Assembly: GCA_014360745.1 (NCBI GenBank)
Contig: JACIWY010000208.1
Coordinates: 1 to 6,541 of the forward strand
Source: Chloroflexota bacterium
Lineage (GTDB): Bacteria; Chloroflexota; Anaerolineae; UBA1429
Length of the DNA stretch: 6,541 nucleotides
Direction of reading: 5' to 3'
Shown: positions 1 to 4,970 of the stretch, piece by piece
Layout of the letters: each line of letters starts with the position of its first letter
How positions within the stretch are numbered: position 1 is the first letter of the stretch
Made by a program: the position numbers and the translations under genes
Notes under the pieces: generated by a model
What the model was told of the DNA's origin: nothing
The model's database searches: none
Seen by the model: the letters and a program-made list of their open reading frames with translations, nothing else

Positions 1-407
1 CGGATGAGCAAGATCAGGTCCAGGTTTAATAACACTCGTACCTCGACTCGATCGATCGTTTCGTATTGATGGTCAAGCCAAGAAGGTTTCCAATCCTTGC
101 CCAGGGCTTCGCGGAGTCGCCCCAACAGGACGGCCGCGTGAGCGCGAGCGTCTTCTTCCGATGTATCGTCGGGCATAGAGAGCAAAAAGGGCGGATCTTT
201 GTAGAGCCGGTAAACCAATAAGGGGGTGTCGACGGCGACGCGCTTTTGGCAATGAGGGCAAAAAGTGATATGCAAAAGGCCCTGTTGTAGCCGCACCGCC
301 AGGTCGGGGCGCTCCCAGACATCGACGATAGTCCAGGCCTCGGTCGAGAAAGGGGTCTCGCAATAGGGGCAAATGGCCTCTACCTGTTCGCTATGGGATA
401 CGGCCAA
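1..407 (-). CDS. CpXC domain protein (C-terminal part beyond left edge)
   Basis: An open frame on the minus strand reads 135 codons from a TTG at 407 and leaves the window without a stop. The TTG is preceded by a strong ribosome binding site (AAGGAGG, 414-420, 6 nt spacing) and by a promoter about 30 nt upstream of it. The protein opens with a zinc-ribbon-like arrangement: CPYC at residues 13-16 and CPHC at residues 50-53, with a conserved-looking FSTEAWTIVDVWERPDL stretch between them. A LLVYRLYKDPPFLL segment and an acidic helix follow. This order (CxxC, about 33 residues, CxxC, then a proline-rich hydrophobic strand) is that of the CpXC family, whose function is unknown and which presumably binds zinc through the four cysteines. 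The C-terminal region seen here (QYETIDRVEVRVLLNLDL) lies beyond the zinc part. The gene is divergent from the permease at 626. No catalytic residues are evident, so its role cannot be stated. Confidence 0.8.
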   Translation of the reverse strand, partial: MAVSHSEQVEAICPYCETPFSTEAWTIVDVWERPDLAVRLQQGLLHITFCPHCQKRVAVDTPLLVYRLYKDPPFLLSMPDDTSEEDARAHAAVLLGRLREALGKDWKPSWLDHQYETIDRVEVRVLLNLDLILLI

Positions 408-443
408 AACGCACCTCCTTGATTCTACGGCTTTCGTGCTGGG

Positions 444-472
444 ATCATAGCCTGCGGGTACTCTATTGTCAA
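444..472 (-). promoter_or_regulatory. Sigma70-type promoter of the CpXC gene
   Basis: On the minus strand a consensus -35 box TTGACA (467-472) is followed after exactly 17 bp by TATGAT (444-449). The expected transcription start near 437 would give a leader of about 30 nt ending at the AAGGAGG site of the TTG-started CpXC gene. The fit to the start codon supports both calls. Confidence 0.75.
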
Positions 473-564
473 AAAGCTCCGCAACGCCGCTTCCCGCTCG
501 ATGTCATCTCCGGGATCTGCCCCTTTGGCGGGTATCGCTCCCGTCAAAAGTTGTCCTTGTTCGT

Positions 565-592
565 TTGACTCTTGGCCCGTCGCGCCCATAAT
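565..592 (+). promoter_or_regulatory. Sigma70-type promoter of the DMT permease
   Basis: TTGACT (565-570) and CATAAT (587-592) are separated by 16 bp, with an expected start of transcription near 599-600. This leaves a leader of about 27 nt before the GTG at 626 and places the upstream in-frame TTG at 572 inside the promoter, where it could not be translated. The 92 bp between this -35 box and the divergent CpXC -35 box hold no gene, and I saw no clear operator there. Confidence 0.65.
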
Positions 593-625
593 AGCGGACG
601 GTCTTACGCCCAAGATGGAGTCGCC

Positions 626-1522
626 GTGAATTACACCCTCGGATTGCTCTTTGCCTTTGGCTACACCGTCACCTTCGCGGCCACGAGCGTGGGTATGCGC
701 AGTTTGTCCCGCCGCTTGGAGCCCTTTCTGGTGGTGGCCATTCGCGCCATCGTAGGGTTGATGGTGATGGTGCCGTTGGCCCTGATCGTAGGTCGTGACC
801 AATTCCATTTGCTCACGCCGGAGCGCCTGCTCTATCTATGTGGTTCGGTGGCCCTGGGCGGCGTTCTGGGCAGCGCCTGCAACGTCTATGCGCTCAAGAT
901 CATGGGCGTGGGGCGCGCCTTTCCCATCACCAACGCAAACCCCCTCTTTACCGTGCTTTTCGCCTACCTTCTGTTGGGAGAGCGCATCGAGCCGATCATG
1001 ATACCCGGCACTTTGCTGGTCATAGCGGGGGTCTATCTCATCTCTCGTCCGCGGCGTCACTCGGTGGCGACTATCGGCGAGCCTCCTCTGACCTTGCAGC
1101 AAATCCTTCTCGGGACGAGCATGGCCTTGGCGGCGGCTCTTTTCTGGGGCTTGAACGCCGTCATTCTAGCCCCGGGGTTAAAGGGGATCAATCCCATTGT
1201 GGCCAACAGCGTGCGTGTGCCCACCGTGGCCGTCCTCTCCTCCGCCATCGCCGCCCTGCGTGGTGAATGGGATGCCGTACGTGGCCTCAATCGACGCCAG
1301 GTGCTCATTTTCTTGTTCATCGGCACCGTCGGCTATGCGGGAACGAGCACGCTTTACGTGGCCTCAGTGCAACATATCGGCCCCAGTCTATCGGCGGTCA
1401 TCGGCACCACCGCGCCCCTCTTTGCTCTGCCGTTAAGCATGGCCTTGTTGGGCGAGCGACCGACGCGGGCCACGCTGTTGGGCACGTTGCTTACCATAGC
1501 GGGGATTCTCCTGGTGATCTAG
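626..1522 (+). CDS. EamA/DMT-family permease, 10 predicted membrane helices
   Basis: A 298-residue integral inner-membrane protein with the two-fold repeat of the drug/metabolite transporter superfamily (EamA). The first repeat ends in a helix pair around the motif GER at residues 118-120 followed by a GTLLVIAGVYLI helix. The second ends the same way around GER at 276-278 followed by a final GTLLTIAGILLVI helix that stops almost at the C-terminus. Hydrophobic segments spread over the whole length fit ten helices, and the length is normal for the family. The GTG at 626 is chosen because GGAG (617-620) lies 5 nt upstream and a promoter ends at 592. The longer frame from TTG 572 would begin within the promoter. 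Family members export or import amino acids, nucleotide precursors, sugars or other metabolites; the substrate cannot be told from the sequence. It is transcribed away from the CpXC gene. The next gene, a dehydrogenase, has its own promoter, so a joint pathway is not implied. Confidence 0.88.
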   Translation: MNYTLGLLFAFGYTVTFAATSVGMRSLSRRLEPFLVVAIRAIVGLMVMVPLALIVGRDQFHLLTPERLLYLCGSVALGGVLGSACNVYALKIMGVGRAFPITNANPLFTVLFAYLLLGERIEPIMIPGTLLVIAGVYLISRPRRHSVATIGEPPLTLQQILLGTSMALAAALFWGLNAVILAPGLKGINPIVANSVRVPTVAVLSSAIAALRGEWDAVRGLNRRQVLIFLFIGTVGYAGTSTLYVASVQHIGPSLSAVIGTTAPLFALPLSMALLGERPTRATLLGTLLTIAGILLVI

Positions 1523-1576
1523 GGCGATTCGCCAGGGCTTGCCAATTTGGGGGTCGAGTTGAAAAAGCTCGATAAC

Positions 1577-1605
1577 TTGAAGGCTATGGTTTCCCCTTCT
1601 ATACT
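1577..1605 (+). promoter_or_regulatory. Sigma70-type promoter of the zinc dehydrogenase
   Basis: TTGAAG (1577-1582) and TATACT (1600-1605) are separated by 17 bp. Transcription would begin near 1612, giving a leader of about 33 nt to the ATG at 1645. Just upstream, a 5-bp stem (TCGAG 1554-1558 with CTCGA 1568-1572) and a GGCG/CGCC stem (1523-1533) follow the permease stop. Neither is followed by a U-tract, so read-through from the permease remains possible. Confidence 0.6.
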
Positions 1606-1644
1606 GGCATCAGGTTTTGATTTCCACGCGGGGAGGGTATCCTC

Positions 1645-2691
1645 ATGAGAGCGGTGCAAAAATGGGCCAAGGGTGAGCAGAATATGGGCTTGGTCGACGT
1701 GCCCGAACCGGTGCCCGGGCCTCATGATCTGCTGGTTGAGGTAGGCGCCGTGGGCATCTGCGGCAGCGACATTCACCTCTGGCACGATGAACACGAATGC
1801 CGGCTGCCGGTGATCCCCGGCCATGAGTACTCTGGGGTGGTGGTAGGCAAAGGGACGGCGGTAAGCGATCGGTGGCAGATCGGCGACCGCATCTGCGGCG
1901 ATTTGGAGACATTGCAGGGCCGCATCGGCATCCATGTTGACGGTGCTTACGCCGAGCGAATGCTGGTGCCCGAACGGCTGGCCCATCGCCTTCCCGATAA
2001 TCTTTCCTTTGCCGAGGGCGCCATGGTGGAGATGGTCACCTGCATGAGCCATGCGGCGATGCATCGCACGCGCATCCACCCGGCCGATTTTGTGGTCATA
2101 ACTGGCCCTGGCCCCATCGGGTTGACCATGTTGCAGATCGTGCGCCTGTGGAGCCCCCGTGCCGTGTTCGTCACCGGTTTGCGCGACGATGAGCGGCGTT
2201 TGGCCAAGGCGCGCGAGTTGGGCGCCAACTACATCTGGTATAGCGAAGAGGACCCGGTGAGCGAGGTGCGCCGGCTGACGAACAGCCAGGGTGCCGATCT
2301 GGTCATCGATTGTTCTGGTGGCGAGGCGGCTATCACCCAAGCTACGCGCATGGTCAAGACGGGCGGCTGGATTACGGTAGTGGGCTTGTGGGGCCATGAC
2401 ATTCGTTGCAACATCGACAATATCCCCTACAACAACCTCACCGTGCGCGGCACATGGGGCTGGGGGGGAATGGAGGTCGAGGATCAGGCCGTGCGCATGG
2501 CCGCCGGATGGCATTCGTGGGAGCGGGCGCTCCAGATCCTGGCTATGGGCAAGATAGACCTGCAGCCGATCGTCACCGCCCATATCGGCCTCGAAGACTG
2601 GAGGGAGGCTTTCTTACGGCTGGAGCGCAAAGAGGAGATCAAGGTCATGATCTATCCCAATGAAAAGTATATGCCGGCCTCTGAAATGTAA
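1645..2691 (+). CDS. Zinc-dependent medium-chain dehydrogenase (sorbitol/threonine dehydrogenase-like)
   Basis: A 348-residue cytoplasmic NAD(P)-dependent alcohol/polyol dehydrogenase of the medium-chain (MDR) superfamily, close in layout to threonine and sorbitol dehydrogenases. The N-terminal GroES-like domain has the catalytic zinc ligands C39 (GICGSD, 37-42), H60-E61 (PGHE) and a likely fourth ligand E129 in AMVEMVTCMSHAA. The Rossmann domain starts with TGPGPIGL (153-160). The ATG at 1645 has GGAGG (1632-1636) 8 nt upstream. One oddity: in relatives the segment after GDRI normally carries a loop with four cysteines that binds a second, structural zinc. Here GDRICGDLETL (80-90) runs almost directly into GIHVDGAYAE (95-104), so the whole cysteine lobe is missing while its flanks are intact. 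The fold and redox role are well supported. The substrate (polyol, sugar or amino alcohol) is not. It has its own promoter and converges on the URO-D-like gene. Confidence 0.88.
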   Translation: MRAVQKWAKGEQNMGLVDVPEPVPGPHDLLVEVGAVGICGSDIHLWHDEHECRLPVIPGHEYSGVVVGKGTAVSDRWQIGDRICGDLETLQGRIGIHVDGAYAERMLVPERLAHRLPDNLSFAEGAMVEMVTCMSHAAMHRTRIHPADFVVITGPGPIGLTMLQIVRLWSPRAVFVTGLRDDERRLAKARELGANYIWYSEEDPVSEVRRLTNSQGADLVIDCSGGEAAITQATRMVKTGGWITVVGLWGHDIRCNIDNIPYNNLTVRGTWGWGGMEVEDQAVRMAAGWHSWERALQILAMGKIDLQPIVTAHIGLEDWREAFLRLERKEEIKVMIYPNEKYMPASEM

Positions 2692-2700
2692 CGTTGCCTC

Positions 2701-2784
2701 AAAAAAGCGATAAATAGGACACAGATAAACACAGAAAATCAATATAATCTGTAAAAATCTGTGTCCTATGGTATTTTTATCGCT
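2701..2784 (-). terminator. Large hairpin with U-tract terminating the URO-D-like gene
   Basis: Read on the minus strand, the end of the URO-D-like gene enters a long stem. The outer arm AGCGATAAA (2776-2784, overlapping the stop codon) pairs with its complement at 2706-2714, and the inner 13-bp arms lie at 2757-2769 and 2714-2726. The closing arm is followed directly by six Ts (positions 2706-2701), as expected of an intrinsic terminator. In the plus direction no U-tract follows the stem, so termination of the dehydrogenase transcript here is less certain. The loop is large and the arms are slightly offset, so efficiency is an inference. Confidence 0.6.
2714..2769. repeat. AT-rich dyad of 10-bp-phased CACAGAT units
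   Basis: The 13-mer ATAGGACACAGAT (2714-2726) is repeated exactly in inverted form at 2757-2769. Inside each arm is a 10-bp tandem: ACACAGATAA (2719-2728) then ACACAGAAAA (2729-2738) on the left, AATCTGTAAA (2746-2755) then AATCTGTGTC (2756-2765) on the right. All four CAGA/TCTG cores are symmetric about 2741.5. The 60 bases 2701-2760 contain 45 A or T, against a GC-rich background. From memory, similar ACACAGAT-type intergenic elements recur in other environmental bacterial genomes, but I cannot confirm that here. Confidence 0.75.
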
Positions 2785-3841
2785 CATAACTGCCGACGCG
2801 GCGCACCAGATCCAGCGCGTAGCGATAATTCTCCAGCGACACGTTGTTAGGCACCGAGTGATCGGAATGGTAGATATAGCCTCCTCCTTGTTTGGCCACC
2901 TCGATCTTGCCGACGATTTCCTCTTCGATCTCCTCGCGGGTTCCGGCCAAGGCGCGCACATCGATATTGCCCCAGAGGACGAGGCGATCGCCGTATTGGG
3001 GTTTGAGCTGGCGCACGTCCAAGCCGGCTTTGGCTTCCAAGGGGTGCAAGCCGACAAAGCCCGCCTCCAAGAATTCGGGGATCAATGGGGCCACATTGCC
3101 ATCGGAATGCAGCATCGTTTTGAGGCCGGCCGCGCGTAGATGGTCGCAGAAGCATTTATGGTGAGGCAGCACGACCTCGTGATAAAGTCGGGGAGAGATG
3201 AGCGGTGCCGATTGGTAGCCCAGATCATCAGCCAAACGAGCGCCGTCGAACTCGATCCCCAATGCGCGCAGCTGTTCAAAGAGCTCGATGATTAACCGTG
3301 TGTGGGCTGCCATCATATCGTGGATCCAGTCTGGAGCCTCGATCATGAGCACCAGTTCGTTTTCCATGCCGATGCGCATCCAGGTGGGGTGAAAGGCAGC
3401 ATGGGCTGCATAGCAGACAAAGCGGCCGCGCCGGCGCGCCTCTCGATAGGTCGCCAGAATATTTTCGGGGATGCGCTCGGGCACAAAGGCCAGGCGTCCT
3501 CGTTCGCGTTCCCAGTCGTCGGGGGTTTTGATGGTAAAGTCGAGCCATTGAGAGGTCCAACCCTCGTCGGTGTGCAGATCGCGACGCAAGGCCCCATCGG
3601 CGTCCCAATAGGTGCGCGAGAGCTCGGTGCGTTCCAATTCACGCTCGGGGAAGCGCATGGAATAATCTCCGGAGAGAAAGACGATTTCATCGGTGCCAAA
3701 ATAGGCCCGCGGATCGACATCGGCGGGCAATCCCTCGCGGCGCCAACGTGCCACGGTGGTCACCCAATAGGAATCGTCCAGAGGGATGCGATCGGGAACT
3801 TGGCCGTCGAGAACCATGCGCACACGTTCGCGCGAGTCCAT
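2777..3841 (-). CDS. URO-D family protein (methyltransferase-like, not a haem enzyme)
   Basis: A 354-residue soluble protein of the uroporphyrinogen decarboxylase/MtaA-type superfamily (TIM-barrel fold). It has the family opening RERVRMVLDGQVPDRIP (4-20), a barrel segment with HSDGNV (245-250), an internal LWGNIDVRALAGT segment, and a C-terminal YIYHSDHSVPNNVS with H325, D327 and H328. It lacks the N-terminal substrate-binding motif of genuine uroporphyrinogen decarboxylase. Corrinoid-dependent methyltransferases of this fold (MtaA, MtbA) bind zinc through H-x-C plus a distal Cys. Here the first pair is H-x-D and the distal site is H-S-D-H, so metal binding, if any, uses different ligands. 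The ATG at 3841 follows AAAGGAGGAG with GGAGG at 3847-3851, 5 nt away, and a TATAAT box. No corrinoid protein or methyltransferase gene is nearby. The gene ends in an intrinsic terminator shared with the convergent dehydrogenase gap. The substrate is unknown. Confidence 0.82.
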   Translation of the reverse strand: MDSRERVRMVLDGQVPDRIPLDDSYWVTTVARWRREGLPADVDPRAYFGTDEIVFLSGDYSMRFPERELERTELSRTYWDADGALRRDLHTDEGWTSQWLDFTIKTPDDWERERGRLAFVPERIPENILATYREARRRGRFVCYAAHAAFHPTWMRIGMENELVLMIEAPDWIHDMMAAHTRLIIELFEQLRALGIEFDGARLADDLGYQSAPLISPRLYHEVVLPHHKCFCDHLRAAGLKTMLHSDGNVAPLIPEFLEAGFVGLHPLEAKAGLDVRQLKPQYGDRLVLWGNIDVRALAGTREEIEEEIVGKIEVAKQGGGYIYHSDHSVPNNVSLENYRYALDLVRRVGSYER

Positions 3842-3878
3842 GGGCTCCTCCTTTTCTCAGCAGGCGCGATTTGGAGCC

Positions 3879-3907
3879 ATTATAGCCTCAAAAACGCGCG
3901 CCAGGAA
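3879..3907 (-). promoter_or_regulatory. Probable promoter of the URO-D-like gene
   Basis: A perfect TATAAT lies on the minus strand at 3879-3884, giving a predicted start near 3872 and a leader of about 31 nt to the ATG at 3841. The hexamer 17 bp upstream is TTCCTG (3902-3907), a poor -35 box, so the promoter may need an activator. The nonamer CCAGGAAGC (3901-3909) that covers this -35 position recurs inverted at 3987-3995. Confidence 0.5.
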
Positions 3908-3972
3908 GCGTCATGCCTTTTGTGCGCCCATCTATCGCCCTTGGACGGACCAGACGATCAAAAGACGAGCAG

Positions 3973-4055
3973 CCCAGGGAGGTCCTGCTTCCTGGGTGGC
4001 AAAGGCCCGTGTTCGGGCGCTCCCCGGCCCAAGCTCCCAACCGCGCAAGGCCGGG
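3973..4055. other. Cluster of three GC-rich hairpins in a divergent gap
   Basis: The stretch from 3842 to 4247 has no convincing gene. Its middle carries three adjacent inverted repeats: CCCAGGGA (3973-3980) with TTCCTGGG (3989-3996, one G-U pair, 8-nt loop); GCCCG (4005-4009) with CGGGC (4014-4018, 4-nt loop); and CCCGGCC (4023-4029) with GGCCGGG (4049-4055, 19-nt loop). No U-tract follows any of them on the plus strand. They lie between the URO-D promoter and the promoter of the small membrane operon. A structured RNA, an operator region or a decayed element are all possible; I recognise no known RNA family. Confidence 0.4.
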
Positions 4056-4089
4056 CCGTAATTGGGCACCAAATCGCTTGGATACACAC

Positions 4090-4118
4090 TTGCGCATCCT
4101 CTACCCCTCTGGTACACT
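4090..4118 (+). promoter_or_regulatory. Probable promoter of the small membrane-protein operon
   Basis: TTGCGC (4090-4095) and TACACT (4113-4118) are 17 bp apart. Transcription would start near 4125, giving a leader of about 123 nt before the ATG at 4248, about four times longer than the leaders of most other genes in the window. Confidence 0.5.
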
Positions 4119-4156
4119 GGACCATGTTTGCAAGAGGCCGGATCTCTGCGCCTTTG

Positions 4157-4171
4157 CCCCATCGGATGGGG
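4157..4171 (+). other. Hairpin in the leader of the small membrane operon
   Basis: CCCCAT (4157-4162) pairs perfectly with ATGGGG (4166-4171) around a 3-nt CGG loop. It sits about 33 nt into the predicted transcript, well before the ribosome binding site. No U-tract follows, so it is not a classical attenuator. It could stabilise the mRNA or be part of a larger fold. Confidence 0.35.
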
Positions 4172-4247
4172 GCCATCTCGGCATAAGCGAATCGTTTGCC
4201 CTTGGGCGGTTCGGAGAGGGACGGGGATGTATAGGAGGGAGGGGGAA

Positions 4248-4532
4248 ATGTCTTTAGAGACGTTGGCCATAGCTCGTAACGCAAGCGTGATCTTGTTGGC
4301 CTTGGAATGCCTCGTCCTGGGCGCCCTACCGCTGGCGATTCTCTACATTGCCACTCGTTTTCTGCGTCGCCTGCTTCGCGAGGCGAGGCCCTTCTTGAGC
4401 AAAGCTACCGAGAGCGTCCATCGGTTGTTGGGTCATGTGGATTCGGGCTTGTCGATGGTCGCGAGGCCCTTTATTTGGTTAAACGCACGCCATGCCGCAT
4501 GGAGCGCCTTTTGGCAACGTATACGCGGCTGA
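4248..4532 (+). CDS. Small single-span membrane protein, function unknown
   Basis: A 94-residue protein: a short polar N-terminus (MSLETLAIARNA), one strongly hydrophobic segment at about 13-36, then a basic patch (FLRRLLREARP, 38-48) and an amphipathic, probably helical tail to residue 94. The basic patch right after the span suggests that the tail is cytoplasmic. The layout recalls small DUF948-like membrane proteins, but I claim no family. The ATG at 4248 is chosen because an AGGAGGGAGGGGG run (4233-4245) precedes it. An in-frame ATG at 4227 would add MYRREGE, but its own ribosome binding site would be weaker. The gene is followed after 24 bp by another small membrane gene and is almost certainly co-transcribed with it. 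The predicted leader is long. Most likely the two proteins act together in or on the membrane. Confidence 0.72.
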   Translation: MSLETLAIARNASVILLALECLVLGALPLAILYIATRFLRRLLREARPFLSKATESVHRLLGHVDSGLSMVARPFIWLNARHAAWSAFWQRIRG

Positions 4533-4556
4533 GCACATATCAAGGGGAGGTGTATC

Positions 4557-4763
4557 TTGCCGAGCAATGGTCGCTACATTTTGGCCGGCGCCGCCATCGG
4601 TGCGTGCCTCGGTGGGCTGGCCGGCTGGGCGCTTTTTCGCCGCTCTAAAGGGGCGGGGGATAAAGCGCACCCGCCGGCCGAGGTGGACAAGCGTCGCTTG
4701 CTGCGCGTTCTGTTCGCCATGATCGGGGTCATCCGTTTGATCTTTGATCTGGAAGAGGATTGA
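4557..4763 (+). CDS. Small glycine-zipper membrane protein (YtxH-like)
   Basis: A 68-residue protein starting at a TTG, with GGAGG (4546-4550) 6 nt upstream and no competing in-frame start nearby. Residues 8-27 form one membrane segment with glycines every fourth position (G11, G15, G19, G23), a glycine zipper that favours tight helix packing. This is followed by basic RRSKG (28-32), a proline-containing linker (HPPAEV, 38-43) and a second amphipathic or hydrophobic helix (about 45-63) ending in acidic DLEED. The first part resembles the YtxH family of small envelope proteins linked in some bacteria to stress. The resemblance is by pattern only. It is the second gene of a two-gene operon with the single-span protein 24 bp upstream. 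The glycine zipper suggests that it oligomerises or pairs with that neighbour. Confidence 0.68.
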   Translation: MPSNGRYILAGAAIGACLGGLAGWALFRRSKGAGDKAHPPAEVDKRRLLRVLFAMIGVIRLIFDLEED

Positions 4764-4776
4764 GCAAGTTCGCGAC

Positions 4777-4825
4777 CATGGGGCGTACCCATGAGAACGC
4801 ACGACCCGACGCGTGAGGATCGTGC
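4777..4825 (+). terminator. Weak hairpins after the small membrane operon
   Basis: Two short inverted repeats follow the stop at 4763: CATGGG (4777-4782) with CCCATG (4788-4793), loop 5 nt; and GCACGA (4799-4804) with TCGTGC (4820-4825), loop 15 nt. Only a broken T-rich stretch (TTCGTTTTGTG, from 4831) follows, so this is at best a poor intrinsic terminator. The remaining bases up to the promoter at 4865 show nothing recognisable. Confidence 0.3.
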
Positions 4826-4864
4826 TGTCCTTCGTTTTGTGTTTCATCCGTCCTGTGGCATAAC

Positions 4865-4892
4865 TTGACAATCAGGCTCCATGGGTTATGAT
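4865..4892 (+). promoter_or_regulatory. Strong sigma70-type promoter of the nfnAB operon
   Basis: Consensus TTGACA (4865-4870) and TATGAT (4887-4892) are separated by 16 bp. Transcription should begin near 4899, about 72 nt before the GTG at 4971. The in-frame ATG at 4881 lies between the two boxes and cannot be the translation start of a transcript made here. Confidence 0.72.
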
Positions 4893-4970
4893 GGAGTGTT
4901 GCTGCGTGGAGAGCCTGTTCGCAGAGCATTTTGTTGCTATCCTTCTATCTCTGGCACCGAGGAGGCGTCT

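Noticed and set aside
425..808. Minus-strand open frame of 127 codons across the divergent promoters
   Set aside because: It overlaps the start of the permease in antisense and both promoters; its Gln/His/Gly-rich composition matches no family.
1519..2583. Long minus-strand open frame of 354 codons
   Set aside because: It mirrors the zinc dehydrogenase; its histidine- and alanine-rich composition is typical of an antisense shadow in GC-rich DNA.
2714..2769. Possible CRISPR-like or tandem-repeat array
   Set aside because: Only two short units per arm, in inverted orientation, with no spacers and no cas genes.
3994..4001. GGGTGGCA resembling the conserved core of a T-box riboswitch
   Set aside because: The following bases do not continue the T-box consensus, no stem I or specifier loop is seen upstream, and no aminoacyl-tRNA synthetase or amino-acid gene lies downstream.
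3302..4186. Long plus-strand open frame of 294 codons
   Set aside because: It is mostly antisense to the well-supported URO-D-like gene, has no family resemblance and no good ribosome binding site, and crosses the URO-D promoter.
4205..4220. GGTTCGGA resembling a tRNA T-loop
   Set aside because: The flanking bases do not form a T-arm stem and no acceptor, D or anticodon arms fit around it.
4062..4247. N-terminal extension of the single-span membrane protein
   Set aside because: The extension begins upstream of the predicted promoter, is not protein-like and has no ribosome binding site; ATG 4248 has an excellent one.
3888..4284. Overlapping minus-strand open frames in the divergent gap
   Set aside because: They lack ribosome binding sites and protein-like composition, and overlap hairpins and the promoter of the small membrane operon.
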